DNA from: Christiangramia portivictoriae DSM 23547
GTDB taxonomy: Bacteria; Bacteroidota; Bacteroidia; Flavobacteriales; Flavobacteriaceae
Direction: 5' to 3'
Assembly (NCBI RefSeq): GCF_000423045.1
Contig: NZ_AUHF01000001.1
Coordinates: 248,001 to 312,000 of the forward strand
DNA: 64,000 nucleotides
Part shown: piece by piece, positions 27,647 to 37,162 of the stretch
Layout of the letters: the number at the start of each line of letters is the position of its first letter
How positions within the stretch are numbered: the first letter of the stretch is position 1
Position numbers and translations under genes: made by a program
The notes under the pieces: generated by a model
Seen by the model: the letters and a program-made list of their open reading frames with translations, nothing else
The model's database searches: none
What the model was told of the DNA's origin: nothing

Positions 27647-28714
27647 TTATTTTGCGTTATTTTCTTTATAGATCCCAAGTTGAAGATCACCACTGGCGTT
27701 CATGCTCGCACGATACATGCCTGCGGTATTGAATTCCATCGCTACATTTCCCTGGTGATCGATAGCGATGATCCCTCCATTTCCACCCAGTGCCGGTTGT
27801 TTTTTCTGAATGACTTCCCGGGCCGCTTCCTGCAGACTCAGGCCTTTGTATTCCATCATGGCTGAAATATCGTAAGCGACCACTCCGCGAATAAAGAATT
27901 CTCCCCAGCCAGTACTTGAAATGGCGCAGGTGGCATTGTTGGCATAGGTGCCAGCTCCAATAATTGGAGAATCCCCAATACGATTATATTTTTTATTGGA
28001 CATTCCGCCGGTAGAGGTACCTGCAGCAAGATTTCCATTCTTATCCAGAGCAGCACAGCCTACAGTTCCAAACTTTTCATCTTTTACAAAAGGATCATAA
28101 TACGCAGTTTTGTTCTGCTCCCGGTCTCTGGCTCTTTCCATGGCTTTAAACCTGTTCTCTGTATAAAAATATTCCGGGTCAACAATTTCAAGCCCTCTTT
28201 CTTTTGCGAAATCTTCAGCTCCTTTGCCAGATAAGAGAACATGTTCAGAATTTTCCATCACTTCAAAAGCCAGGTTGATTGGGTTTTTAACATTGGTCAC
28301 CCCGGCGACCGCACCGGCATTCAGGTTTTTTCCTTCCATGATCGAGGCATCGAGTTCGTTCTTACCTTCGTTGGTAAATACGGCACCTTTAGCCGAATTA
28401 AACAACGGACTATCTTCCATAATATTAATAGTTCGCTGCACGGCTTCTACGGCTGTGCCACCATTCGCCAGGATTTCGTGCCCTGTTCTAATGGCTTCCT
28501 CCATCTTGTCCTTATAAGCCTTTTCAAGACTATCGCTCATATTTTCCTTCAGGATGGTACCAGCACCACCATGGATCACGATCCCAAAATTTTGCACTGT
28601 ATCGGTATCCGTTTTATTTTTTTCTGCGGAAGTGGAAACCTTCGAACGATTTTCAGAATTCTGATCACAGGATATCAAAGTGAGCAAACTGAATAAGAGA
28701 AGAATTTTTTTCAT
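27647..28714 (-). CDS. Isoaspartyl peptidase/L-asparaginase (Ntn hydrolase), lipoprotein
   Basis: A 355-residue type-2 asparaginase-like enzyme that self-cleaves before T217 (FGTVGCAAL), which becomes the nucleophile of the beta chain. IHGGAG near residue 47, the TSTGGMSNK substrate loop and the GDSPIIGAGTYA segment are all present. Uncommonly for the cytoplasmic E. coli IaaA, it has a lipobox (LTLISC, Cys16), so it acts in the envelope on isoaspartyl peptides or on asparagine/beta-aspartyl dipeptides. It is a single gene with its own terminator. Confidence 0.9.
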   Translation of the reverse strand: MKKILLLFSLLTLISCDQNSENRSKVSTSAEKNKTDTDTVQNFGIVIHGGAGTILKENMSDSLEKAYKDKMEEAIRTGHEILANGGTAVEAVQRTINIMEDSPLFNSAKGAVFTNEGKNELDASIMEGKNLNAGAVAGVTNVKNPINLAFEVMENSEHVLLSGKGAEDFAKERGLEIVDPEYFYTENRFKAMERARDREQNKTAYYDPFVKDEKFGTVGCAALDKNGNLAAGTSTGGMSNKKYNRIGDSPIIGAGTYANNATCAISSTGWGEFFIRGVVAYDISAMMEYKGLSLQEAAREVIQKKQPALGGNGGIIAIDHQGNVAMEFNTAGMYRASMNASGDLQLGIYKENNAK

Positions 28715-28840
28715 GATGCATATTTGTCTGAAAGTTATAAAATTTCAGATAGACTGCTGAAGCAAACTCTTAATTCAATTTTAATAGATGTTCTTCAGAA
28801 GCTTTAAAGAGGATTCAGTAATTTTAGGAAAAAATCAAAT

Positions 28841-29383
28841 ATGCCTGTAGAAGGACCTTTTAACCTGAATAAGTGGATCGAACAGAACCGTGAACACTTA
28901 AAGCCACCCGTTGGAAATAAGAATTTGTACAAGGAATCTGGCGACTATATTGTCATGATCGTAGCCGGGCCAAATGCGAGAAAGGATTATCATTATAATG
29001 AAACGGAGGAATTGTTCTACCAGCTGGAAGGAGAGATCGAAGTTCATATTCAGGATCATGGAGAAAAGCGCACCATGAAATTAGGACCTGGTGATATGTA
29101 CCTGCATCCAGCTAGAGTGCCGCATTCCCCAGAAAGAAAAGAAGGATCTATTGGTCTGGTTGTGGAACGCAAGAGATTGAACGAAGCAGGTGAGGATGGT
29201 TTACTTTGGTTTTGCGACAATTGCAATCACAAATTATATGAAGTTTACTTTCCACTTCACGATATAGAAACCGACTTTCTAAAACATTTCAAACACTTTT
29301 ACAACACAAAGGAATTGCGTACCTGCGATAATTGTGGGGAGGTTATGCCCGCCGATGAACGATTCACGGCTCCGGAGGAATAG
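28841..29383 (+). CDS. nbaC: 3-hydroxyanthranilate 3,4-dioxygenase
   Basis: A 180-residue cupin dioxygenase that opens the ring of 3-hydroxyanthranilate to give aminocarboxymuconate semialdehyde, in tryptophan degradation and quinolinate/NAD formation. Catalytic iron ligands are H51, E57 and H95 (YHYNETEELFY, RVPHSPER). The C-terminus has the bacterial-type second metal site CDNC (125-128) and CDNCG (162-165), rubredoxin-like. No other kynurenine-pathway gene is in the window. The ALDH7 gene follows after 60 bases on the same strand. Confidence 0.93.
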   Translation: MPVEGPFNLNKWIEQNREHLKPPVGNKNLYKESGDYIVMIVAGPNARKDYHYNETEELFYQLEGEIEVHIQDHGEKRTMKLGPGDMYLHPARVPHSPERKEGSIGLVVERKRLNEAGEDGLLWFCDNCNHKLYEVYFPLHDIETDFLKHFKHFYNTKELRTCDNCGEVMPADERFTAPEE

Positions 29384-29443
29384 CCGTTTATTTTTACTAT
29401 TTTCGCAATAACTACACAAAATAATCGCTAAAAACGCAATTTA

Positions 29444-30997
29444 ATGAGCAAAATCGCTGAAGAATTCGGGATCAAACAAGCCCTGAAAGATTTAGGTTTA
29501 AACGACGTGAATAACGGAACATCTACCGGGAAAGACTGGTTTAGCAATGGAGATATCATCGAATCTTATTCACCAGTTGATGGTGAACTCATAGGAAAAG
29601 TGAAAGCAACTACCAGTGAGGATTATGAAAAGACAGTTTCTACAGCTGCCAAGGGATTCAGGGAATGGAGAACCTGGCCAGCACCTCAGCGTGGGGAAGT
29701 TGTACGCCAGTTCAATGATGAACTGAGAAGATTAAAAGAGCCATTGGGGAAACTGGTTTCTTATGAAATGGGAAAATCTTACCAGGAAGGTCTTGGCGAA
29801 GTTCAGGAAATGATCGATATCTGCGATTTTGCAGTAGGACTTTCCAGACAATTACATGGTTTGACCATGCATAGTGAACGCCCTGGACATCGCATGTACG
29901 AACAATATCATCCCCTGGGAGTTGTTGGCATCATTTCAGCATTTAATTTCCCGGTGGCTGTATGGTCATGGAACACGGCTCTGGCCTGGGTTTGTGGAGA
30001 CGCCTGTATCTGGAAAGGTTCAGAGAAAACTCCGCTGACTTCCGTGGCCTGTCAGAACATAGCTGCTAAAGTATTCGCTGAAAATAATGTACCTGAAGGT
30101 ATCTCCTGTTTGATCACCGGTGATTACAAAGTTGGCGAAATGATGACCAAAGATGAGCGCGTACCATTAATTTCGGCTACAGGTTCTACCAGAATGGGTA
30201 AAATTGTCGCTAAAGAAGTAGCCGGAAGATTAGGAAAAACTTTGCTGGAACTTGGCGGGAACAATGCGATCATTGTGACTCCAGATGCAGATATTAAAAA
30301 TACGGTGATTGGTGCTGTTTTTGGTGCAGTTGGAACTTGTGGACAGCGTTGTACCTCTACAAGAAGATTGATCATTCACGAAGATATCTATGATAGAGTG
30401 AAGGATGCGATCGTAAACGCTTACAAGCAGATCAGGATTGGGAACCCGCTGGATGAGAATAATCACGTAGGTCCTTTAATTGATAGAGACGCTGTTAAAA
30501 ATTATCAGCATGCATTGAAAAAGGTAGTAGAAGAAGGCGGAACTATTTTGGTTGAAGGTGGTGTGCTAGAAGGTGATGGTTACGAAAGCGGGTGTTATGT
30601 AAAGCCTGCGATTGCTGAAGCAAAGAACGACTTTGAGATCGTACAGCATGAAACCTTTGCACCGGTATTGTACATTATGAAATATTCTGGTGATGTAAGC
30701 AATGCGTTGGAATTACAAAATGGAGTAAGACAGGGGCTTTCCTCAGCGATCATGACTAACAATCTAAGAGAAGCGGAACGTTTTCTTTCTACGGAAGGAT
30801 CAGATTGTGGAATTGCCAATGTGAATATTGGAACTTCAGGCGCTGAAATTGGTGGAGCATTTGGTGGTGAAAAAGACACCGGTGGTGGCCGCGAATCGGG
30901 TTCTGATGCCTGGAAAGTATATATGCGAAGACAAACCAATACGATCAATTACACTACCGAGCTTCCACTGGCTCAGGGAATCAAGTTTGATCTGTAA
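29444..30997 (+). CDS. amaB: Aldehyde dehydrogenase family 7 (L-aminoadipate-semialdehyde/piperideine-6-carboxylate dehydrogenase)
   Basis: A 517-residue NAD-dependent aldehyde dehydrogenase. The catalytic Cys is C303 in GQRCTSTRRL and the general base is E269 in LLELGGNN. The C-terminal GGAFGGEKDTGGGRESGSD is the ALDH7/antiquitin signature, as is SERPGHRMYE in the middle. This points to oxidation of alpha-aminoadipate semialdehyde in lysine catabolism. Its place beside the 3-hydroxyanthranilate dioxygenase might suggest an aminomuconate semialdehyde role, but the sequence class argues for ALDH7. It ends with a strong hairpin. Confidence 0.88.
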   Translation: MSKIAEEFGIKQALKDLGLNDVNNGTSTGKDWFSNGDIIESYSPVDGELIGKVKATTSEDYEKTVSTAAKGFREWRTWPAPQRGEVVRQFNDELRRLKEPLGKLVSYEMGKSYQEGLGEVQEMIDICDFAVGLSRQLHGLTMHSERPGHRMYEQYHPLGVVGIISAFNFPVAVWSWNTALAWVCGDACIWKGSEKTPLTSVACQNIAAKVFAENNVPEGISCLITGDYKVGEMMTKDERVPLISATGSTRMGKIVAKEVAGRLGKTLLELGGNNAIIVTPDADIKNTVIGAVFGAVGTCGQRCTSTRRLIIHEDIYDRVKDAIVNAYKQIRIGNPLDENNHVGPLIDRDAVKNYQHALKKVVEEGGTILVEGGVLEGDGYESGCYVKPAIAEAKNDFEIVQHETFAPVLYIMKYSGDVSNALELQNGVRQGLSSAIMTNNLREAERFLSTEGSDCGIANVNIGTSGAEIGGAFGGEKDTGGGRESGSDAWKVYMRRQTNTINYTTELPLAQGIKFDL

Positions 30998-31013
30998 TCC
31001 GTGTAAAATTTTC

Positions 31014-31048
31014 AAAAAACCCGCTTTCCATGGATTGCGGGTTTTTTT
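31014..31048 (+). terminator. Terminator after amaB
   Basis: AAAAAACCCGC and GCGGG plus seven T form an 11-bp symmetric hairpin with a 12-base loop. The A run on the left arm lets it work on both strands. Confidence 0.85.
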
Positions 31049-31155
31049 ATATCTAGCTTTTGACTAAATCGTTAAATCATACTTAAATACATGACCCGAT
31101 TTTGAATCAGGCTTAGATAATCTTTATTTTCGAGCATTACAAACCAAAAGAAATC

Positions 31156-31557
31156 ATGAGCGAATTTTCAAAAGAACAGGCTGAAAAGGAACACCAGAAA
31201 AGAACAGAAGACTTTTCGAAGGAAGATGTGGGAAAGGTGATCGAAGAGGAGGAAAAGATTCTCAATAAATTCGAAAGTAAAGGAAAGTTAAAACGATATC
31301 TTGATGATGCGATCATTCTCTTTTCCCTGGTAAAGGATTATGCCAAAGGCGATTACAGGGAGATACCTTTTAATATCATTGCAGCAGCAGGAGCAGCACT
31401 TTTATATGTATTGTCACCGATAGATCTTATTCCAGATTTCATACCGGTGCTTGGGTATCTGGATGATGCTGCGGTAATCGCTTTCTGTCTAAACTTAATG
31501 GAGAAGGACCTGGCAACTTATAAGCTCTGGAAGCAAAATTTCACAAAACTCAGCTAG
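31156..31557 (+). CDS. YkvA family (DUF1232) membrane protein
   Basis: A 133-residue protein with a charged N-terminal half (Lys/Glu-rich helices) and one hydrophobic hairpin holding the DUF1232 signature, in which LSPIDLIPDFIPVLGYLDDAA is the core. The function of the family is unknown. It is a single gene flanked by hairpins on both sides. Confidence 0.85.
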   Translation: MSEFSKEQAEKEHQKRTEDFSKEDVGKVIEEEEKILNKFESKGKLKRYLDDAIILFSLVKDYAKGDYREIPFNIIAAAGAALLYVLSPIDLIPDFIPVLGYLDDAAVIAFCLNLMEKDLATYKLWKQNFTKLS

Positions 31558-31573
31558 TGCGAAACACTAAGAA

Positions 31574-31607
31574 TAAAAAAAGCCGATTCATTTGAATCGG
31601 CTTTTTT
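31574..31607. terminator. Bidirectional terminator between the YkvA and barrel genes
   Basis: AGCCGATTC / GAATCGGCT forms a 9-bp stem with a three-base loop, flanked by A and T runs on both sides. It serves two convergent genes. Confidence 0.85.
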
Positions 31608-31624
31608 GTATAAGAATTTGAATC

Positions 31625-32173
31625 TTAGAATCTATAACCAATGTTTAAACCTGCATTAAACTCGATTGCAGAAAACCTGTCCTTTACTTCATCGCTGAAA
31701 TTTCTTCCAATATTTACGAAAGGTCCTATCACAAATGTATCATTGAAATTCCATTTATAACCTCCACCAAGGCCAATAATAAAGGAATCCATCTCTGTAA
31801 TTAGATCACCATTAAATTCAGCATCTGGTGCAGCCTCGCTAAATTCACCACTTCTGTATTTTAAAAAAGGATTTACATATAAACCCGATGCGGCGTATTC
31901 TTCTCCAAAATAATAATTATAACCAACCTTGAAACTGTTGGTTTCAAATTTTCTGGAACCACTTTCAGAATGGTAATTAATACGGTCATTGATAAGGATC
32001 ATCCCTTCGATAGATTGGTGATCATCCAGAAATCTTTCGTAACCAAATTCCACAGACGCGATCGCGATCGTATTGGCGATATTGAGTTTGATCTCATTAT
32101 TTTTTTCTGCGCTCTGTGCATTTGCAAAACTGGTTGTTACCAGGCATATAAGAGCGAAAGCAATTTTTTTCAT
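31625..32173 (-). CDS. Small outer-membrane beta-barrel protein
   Basis: A 182-residue protein with a signal peptide (AFALICLVTTSFANAQ, cleavage after ANA) and then alternating beta strands with aromatic ends, closing with a C-terminal Tyr-Arg-Phe (NIGYRF), the normal ending of an outer-membrane barrel. It is about eight strands long, as in the DUF3575/OmpW-like group. No specific ligand can be named. It has its own upstream region and shares a bidirectional terminator with the convergent gene. Confidence 0.8.
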   Translation of the reverse strand: MKKIAFALICLVTTSFANAQSAEKNNEIKLNIANTIAIASVEFGYERFLDDHQSIEGMILINDRINYHSESGSRKFETNSFKVGYNYYFGEEYAASGLYVNPFLKYRSGEFSEAAPDAEFNGDLITEMDSFIIGLGGGYKWNFNDTFVIGPFVNIGRNFSDEVKDRFSAIEFNAGLNIGYRF

Positions 32174-32205
32174 GATATAAGTTTCCTATGTATAAAGCTA
32201 TAGAT

Positions 32206-32235
32206 TAAAAAACCCTGCAATTGGACTGCAGGGTT
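32206..32235 (-). terminator. Terminator of the acyl-ACP desaturase
   Basis: On the minus strand AACCCTGCA / TGCAGGGTT (9 bp) is followed by TTTT, 21 bases past the stop codon. Confidence 0.85.
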
Positions 32236-32256
32236 CATACTTTTTATGCAGAACGA

Positions 32257-33261
32257 TTACAACATCCCGTTATTGGAAACCCATTTAAAGGTATGAGGAT
32301 CCTGTGGAACTGCGATTCTACTGGCGATTCTGGTCATTCTGTCTGGTAATGCCATCAGGTAGTCACGGGCTTTTTCAGCATCATCATTAAGATCACGCAT
32401 TTTATCAATTTCCCAGTAATCATTCAGCTTTTTCAGAATATCGATATAATCCATGGTTGTATAAACTCCTAATCTCTGCGCAGCATTTGAAAAGTTTTCA
32501 AAAGCTTCCGCAATACCCTGTCCAGATTCTCTGATAAATTGTGCAGGCATTACGATCTTCTTCTTCATCATATCAACATATGCCAGCATCATTTCACTTG
32601 GATCATGCTCGAAAATGGTTTTTACAAATTCTCTGTAAGCCATATAATGTCTCATTTCGTCTCCAGCAATGATATTACACATTTTTGCCAGCATTTTATT
32701 CCCCTTTCGCTTAGCCAGTTGTCCCACACGTTTGTGCGAAATGTTGGTAGCAAGCTCCTGGAAACTGGTATAGACAAAATTTCTATAGGGATCTCTGCCA
32801 GTTCCAATATCAAAACCATCATTGATAAGATGCTGGGTGGTTTTTTCGATCTCTTTCATATCTACTCTTCCAGAGAGGTATAGATATTTATTTAAGGTAT
32901 CACCGTGTCTGTTCTCTTCTCCTGTCCAGTGTCTTACCCATTTTGCCCACGAATTGGATTTTCCCTGGCTGGCATCATGTTGTTCCACACCTTCCATATC
33001 CATTAACCAGGATTCGTAAGTTGGCAATGCTTCTTCTGTAACCATATCGGCTACTAAAACAACCCAGAAATCGTATCCCAGCTCTTTTGCTTCTTCTCGA
33101 ATCTGATGAACGCCCTCAAAACCTTCCTCTGTTTGTAGATTAGGTAAAAGGTCTGTTGGTTGCCAGATCTCTTCAACCGGGATCAGGTATTTATCGATGA
33201 AACCCTGTACAGATTTCTCCACCGTGTTCATCACTTCTAAACGTATATTGTCTAATGCCAT
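32257..33261 (-). CDS. Acyl-ACP desaturase (soluble, di-iron)
   Basis: A 334-residue ferritin-like di-iron enzyme, the stearoyl-ACP desaturase type, which introduces a cis double bond. The metal ligands are in EENRH (115-119) and DEMRH (201-205) with the further Glu residues of the four-helix bundle. Soluble desaturases of this type are found in actinobacteria and many Flavobacteria. I chose the ATG at 33261 (MALDNIRLEV), which gives the family N-terminus; an upstream start adds 24 residues with no such pattern. It is a single gene. Confidence 0.87.
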   Translation of the reverse strand: MALDNIRLEVMNTVEKSVQGFIDKYLIPVEEIWQPTDLLPNLQTEEGFEGVHQIREEAKELGYDFWVVLVADMVTEEALPTYESWLMDMEGVEQHDASQGKSNSWAKWVRHWTGEENRHGDTLNKYLYLSGRVDMKEIEKTTQHLINDGFDIGTGRDPYRNFVYTSFQELATNISHKRVGQLAKRKGNKMLAKMCNIIAGDEMRHYMAYREFVKTIFEHDPSEMMLAYVDMMKKKIVMPAQFIRESGQGIAEAFENFSNAAQRLGVYTTMDYIDILKKLNDYWEIDKMRDLNDDAEKARDYLMALPDRMTRIASRIAVPQDPHTFKWVSNNGML

Positions 33262-33428
33262 TCTGTAGTTCTTTGTAGATTTTCGACTGCTAATTAAAGC
33301 CTGTTTGCCCAATATATTACAATAAACATGCAAATTTTTACAGAAACTTTAAAAACTGCAGTTTATTGGCTCAAAAACTTGAACTTCAAAGATATGAATA
33401 AGGAAATAGAAGCTATCGTAAATGAATG

Positions 33429-34154
33429 CTAATTTCTACCCTGTTCATCTGGATAAAGCGTATAAACCGGGTCGCTTTGTACGATTTCTTTCGAATTTAT
33501 ATCAATTGCCGTGATAGGACCCTTAAATGCAGCCCCGGTATCTACATTCCAGATATTTGCTTTGTTTACAGGTTTTGTCTCACCAATTCTGGTCACGGGA
33601 GTGTGCCCAATAAATATCTCATTAAAATGAGCTAATCTTTTTGGATAGAACATGTCACCGGGTTTAATCGATGGATCCATGGCTAATGCCATTTCCCATA
33701 AGGTACGATCCCAGTAGAAACCTTTGTCTGAATACTCATAATCTGGACCATGTAAATTGGTGAATCCGGCATGTACAAATAAGCGATCATCCTGTCGATA
33801 AAAATTCAGAGTATCTTTGAAAAATTGAATGTGAGCTTCGATCTGTTCAGGCGTAAATGTACGATAGGCATCGATACTGGACTGGCCACCGTGTTCCAGC
33901 CATTTTTCGTTCATTTCCCCACCTTCCAGCCATTTCTGCGCAAGATCGTCATGATTTCCGCGAATAAAAATACAGGAATTTTGCCGGGCCAGCTTGATCA
34001 GGTAGCTCACCGTATTTGCAGAATCGCTCCAGCCATCTACATAGTCACCCAGAAAAATCAGGGTATCCTCAGGCTTCAGGTCTATCCTTTCAAGTAACTG
34101 AATGAGCGCTTTCATTCCTCCATGTAAATCTCCAATAGCGAAGGTTCTTGACAT
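33429..34154 (-). CDS. Serine/threonine-type metallophosphoesterase
   Basis: A 241-residue protein with the complete PPP-family metal motifs: GDLHGG (8-13), GDYVDGW, RGNHDD, and later His residues in FVHAGFTN and FIGHTPV. Such enzymes resemble lambda phosphatase and bis-nucleosyl tetraphosphatase (ApaH), so either protein-phosphate or Ap4A hydrolysis is possible. It follows the AlbA_2 gene with only one base between stop and start, so the two are co-translated. Confidence 0.88.
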   Translation of the reverse strand: MSRTFAIGDLHGGMKALIQLLERIDLKPEDTLIFLGDYVDGWSDSANTVSYLIKLARQNSCIFIRGNHDDLAQKWLEGGEMNEKWLEHGGQSSIDAYRTFTPEQIEAHIQFFKDTLNFYRQDDRLFVHAGFTNLHGPDYEYSDKGFYWDRTLWEMALAMDPSIKPGDMFYPKRLAHFNEIFIGHTPVTRIGETKPVNKANIWNVDTGAAFKGPITAIDINSKEIVQSDPVYTLYPDEQGRN

Positions 34155-34155
34155 T

Positions 34156-35292
34156 CTAATTGTATTTTACTTTTCTTAAAATTCTCATACTGTCTTTGTA
34201 AGACTGGTGATATTCAGCTCCAAAATTCTTCAGATAGGGCCGGGCTTCTTCCAGTCTGTCCAATGCGTCTGAAAAATCGTTCAGGTAGCAAAGAAGGTAC
34301 GTAGAAGGCAAATTCCGTAGATCCTTGAGGTCTTCCGCAGTAAGCTCGATACCGTTTCTCAGTTTCTCAACGAGACTGCGATTGGTATTGAATATATGAT
34401 AGAGCGTTTTTTTATCGAACTTTGGAGCTTCAAAAATAACATTACTTTCAATTTCATAACTTCCATTATTTCTGAAACTAATGCTTACTTCTTCCAAAGG
34501 ATAGTACTTAAACTGGTCGTGCAGTCCTAAATGAACATATTCCAGAATCTTAAAACTATCGTCATTTTGAATGATACTCACCTCATCAAGTGCAGAGTAA
34601 AATAATTTAACCTGTTCATTGATAAGCTCGATGTCTACCCGGGAATAATAGGATTGCTGTTTGATCTTTTTCTCCTTTCCTGCCCAGCATACCACAAAAT
34701 ACTCTTTGAATACCTTATAGCTGGGGTTATAATCCTTTCTTTTCCGCATAAAATCGAATACCCCGTCCAGGGTGTATTCAATATTATTATGTGAATGATT
34801 TTCAATAGACGATACCTGGGCTGAGTTTACATCCTGAATGGCGATATCAAAAACTTTAGGCATAGATATACTGCCATCCCGCATAAAAACAGACCCGCCA
34901 TAATATTTCCAGATATTTTTTCTGAAGGAACAGATCTTTCCATGGTTAGGTTTTATGGTTACCAGTCCAACTACCAGGTGATCTGGTAAGTGTGGAAAAG
35001 GTATATTTTCATAAGATATTCTTGGGGGATTACTTAAGTAGGCATTCACCAGGTTCTGAATCTTACTGTCATCAAAAAAATCGATGCCTACGATCTTGCT
35101 ATCTTCATCCTCGACCCCTATCACGATGTAAGAATTGTTTTCGGGATTGGAGTTGGAAAGCGCGCAAATATGTTTTAGAAATTTCGCCTTACCTTCTCTT
35201 TCGCCAATATTCAATTGCCGCTTCTTATCGTAGAAGCTGTTCTCATCATTATGAGCCAGCAGGTTTTTAATAAGAAGTCGTTTATTGATCAT
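34156..35292 (-). CDS. AlbA_2 (Schlafen-like) domain ATP-binding protein
   Basis: A 378-residue protein. The first about 150 residues match the AlbA_2/Schlafen fold: an N-terminal GEREGKAKFLKHICALSNS, then SYIVIGVEDEDSKIVGIDFFDD and a PPRISYENIPFP strand. The C-terminal half is helical with no motif I recognise. Proteins with this domain include nucleic-acid-binding regulators and, in other contexts, defence factors, but this copy sits in an ordinary operon (SDR, AlbA_2, phosphatase) with 10-base and 1-base spacings. Function unknown. Confidence 0.75.
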   Translation of the reverse strand: MINKRLLIKNLLAHNDENSFYDKKRQLNIGEREGKAKFLKHICALSNSNPENNSYIVIGVEDEDSKIVGIDFFDDSKIQNLVNAYLSNPPRISYENIPFPHLPDHLVVGLVTIKPNHGKICSFRKNIWKYYGGSVFMRDGSISMPKVFDIAIQDVNSAQVSSIENHSHNNIEYTLDGVFDFMRKRKDYNPSYKVFKEYFVVCWAGKEKKIKQQSYYSRVDIELINEQVKLFYSALDEVSIIQNDDSFKILEYVHLGLHDQFKYYPLEEVSISFRNNGSYEIESNVIFEAPKFDKKTLYHIFNTNRSLVEKLRNGIELTAEDLKDLRNLPSTYLLCYLNDFSDALDRLEEARPYLKNFGAEYHQSYKDSMRILRKVKYN

Positions 35293-35302
35293 CGCGTTTG
35301 TC

Positions 35303-36055
35303 TCACTGATTTTTATCCACTATGGTACTACTGGCCTGTGCCGTGCACATCACCGTAAGATCGGCAATGTTTACATGATAAGGCCTGGTCACCGTAAAAT
35401 GTATAATATCTGCAACGTCTTCTGGCTGTAAAGCCTTGTAACCTTTATAAACTTTTTCTGCCTTTGCAGCATCACCTTTAAAGCGTACATCACTGAACTC
35501 AGTTTCTGTAAGACCAGGATTGATTGCACCAACCCTGATGCCGTTCCCATTCAGATCGATTCGCATTCCCTGGTTAATGGCATCTACCGCATGTTTGCTG
35601 GCACAGTATACGTTTCCATTGGGATAAACTTCCTTTCCCGCAGTAGAACCAATATTGATAATATGGCCAGACTGTCTTTCTATCATTCCAAGGATCACCG
35701 CCTTGCTCATGTAAAGCAGCCCTTTTACATTGATGTCCAGCATATTGTCCCAGTCGTCCATATCGCCAAACTGTATTGGATCCAATCCATGTGCATTTCC
35801 CGCGTTATTCACAAGTATGTCGATCTGCCTGAATTCCTCCGGAAGACTTTCTATATTATCAAATACTTCCTGTCGATTTCTTACATCAAAGTTGAGGATA
35901 TGTACCTGGGTTTCCACAGCGAGTTCCTGCTGTAACTGCTGCAGTCTTTCGAGTCTTCTGCCACAAAGTATCAATCTAAATCCTTCCACCGCAAAACGAA
36001 TAGCAGTAGACTTTCCTATTCCGCTTGTAGCGCCGGTTATAAGGGCTGTTTTCAT
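35303..36055 (-). CDS. SDR-family NAD(P)-dependent oxidoreductase (YdfG-like)
   Basis: A 250-residue classical short-chain dehydrogenase: TGATSGIG nucleotide loop (7-14), NNAGNAHG, and the triad S137, Y150 and K154 (YCASK). The segment with NRQEVFDNI resembles YdfG/serine 3-dehydrogenase-like enzymes that reduce 3-hydroxy acids, but the substrate cannot be assigned. It is the first gene of the SDR-AlbA_2-phosphatase unit. Confidence 0.9.
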   Translation of the reverse strand: MKTALITGATSGIGKSTAIRFAVEGFRLILCGRRLERLQQLQQELAVETQVHILNFDVRNRQEVFDNIESLPEEFRQIDILVNNAGNAHGLDPIQFGDMDDWDNMLDINVKGLLYMSKAVILGMIERQSGHIINIGSTAGKEVYPNGNVYCASKHAVDAINQGMRIDLNGNGIRVGAINPGLTETEFSDVRFKGDAAKAEKVYKGYKALQPEDVADIIHFTVTRPYHVNIADLTVMCTAQASSTIVDKNQ

Positions 36056-36215
36056 ATTTGAAATTTATTTTCTAAAGTAAGAAAGTATTGCTTAGCATCG
36101 GGGATTCCTGTATTAAAGCGTGGTTAAGTTGCGTTAAAATAAGTTAAAGCGTCTTTTTGATTAAAATTTAGCATGGGAATTGCCGTTCTCCGCATGAACC
36201 AAATAAAATCAATAT

Positions 36216-37064
36216 ATGAAATACCTGAATGTAAGTTTTAAAAGCCTGCTGTTGGCAACGTTAATTTCTGTTGGACTTGTGAGTTGTAATGACGATGATT
36301 CTGAAGGTTCTGCCGCCGGAATGGCAAATCTTAGTATCCGTATGACCGATGCTCCTGGAGATTACGATGCAGTTTTTGTGGATGTGCAGGGAATTGAAAT
36401 TCAGCTTGAAGCTGATGAAGATCTTGATGCAATTGATGACGATGCAACTGAAGGTAGCCAGTGGGTGACTCTGGATGATGTGGATACAGGGATCTACGAT
36501 TTGCTGGAATTAACGGGTGGAGTATCACAACTTCTGGCAAATACTGAAGTTGAAGCCGGTTATGTTGGACAGATGAGATTGATCTTAGGGCCAGACAACA
36601 CGGTGGTGATAGATGGTGAAACCAAAGCCTTAAATACTCCAAGTGCACAACAATCTGGTCTTAAATTACAATTGAATCAGCGTTTGGAAGCTGGTGAAAA
36701 CTATGCATTTCTTTTGGATTTTGATGTAGACCAGTCCATCGTAGAGACAGGAAACGGTAGCTATAATTTGAAGCCTGTGATCAGGTTAAGCGCTGAAGCC
36801 AATGCGGGAATGGTCGTAGGGACCACTGTAGTGCCTGCAGCATTGAACAGCGATGTACAGTCGCTGGTTGTACTAACCGGTAATGGAATTACCGTATCGG
36901 CGTATACGAATGCCAATGGTGATTTTGCTCTAAACGGAGTGCCAGCAGGAACTTATGATGTGAAAATCACGCCTCAAATTTCTTCTGGTCTTACAGTTTA
37001 TACGGTAAGCGATGTGGAAGTTCGTCCAAACGAAACAACAGATCTTGGTGAGATAGAGCTATAG
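36216..37064 (+). CDS. DUF4382 domain lipoprotein
   Basis: A 282-residue exported lipoprotein: lipobox VGLVSC, then an acidic GDDD tail, a DUF4382 domain (MADLSIRMTDAPGDYDAVFVDV-like start at about residues 36-57 through residue 190) and a C-terminal carboxypeptidase-regulatory-like Ig fold (SVVAL, NGDFALNGVPAGTYDVKIT). It is secreted to the outer envelope. The molecular function is unknown; the Ig-like part is a common adhesion or stability module. Confidence 0.82.
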   Translation: MKYLNVSFKSLLLATLISVGLVSCNDDDSEGSAAGMANLSIRMTDAPGDYDAVFVDVQGIEIQLEADEDLDAIDDDATEGSQWVTLDDVDTGIYDLLELTGGVSQLLANTEVEAGYVGQMRLILGPDNTVVIDGETKALNTPSAQQSGLKLQLNQRLEAGENYAFLLDFDVDQSIVETGNGSYNLKPVIRLSAEANAGMVVGTTVVPAALNSDVQSLVVLTGNGITVSAYTNANGDFALNGVPAGTYDVKITPQISSGLTVYTVSDVEVRPNETTDLGEIEL

Positions 37065-37086
37065 GCATCTGCTCAAAATACAATGG

Positions 37087-37116
37087 AAAAGGCAGTACTT
37101 CAGGGTACTGCCTTTT
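37087..37116. terminator. Terminator after the DUF4382 gene
   Basis: A perfect 12-bp stem, AAAAGGCAGTAC / GTACTGCCTTTT, with a six-base loop, 22 bases past the stop codon. The A and T flanks make it usable in both directions. Confidence 0.85.
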
Positions 37117-37162
37117 CTATTTTAACCTTTTTTTAACCAACGTAAATCCAATAAAATAACAA

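Noticed and set aside
34156-35292. Defence-island interpretation of the AlbA_2/Schlafen protein
   Set aside because: Its neighbours are an SDR and a phosphatase in a tight operon, with no restriction, toxin or nuclease gene nearby.
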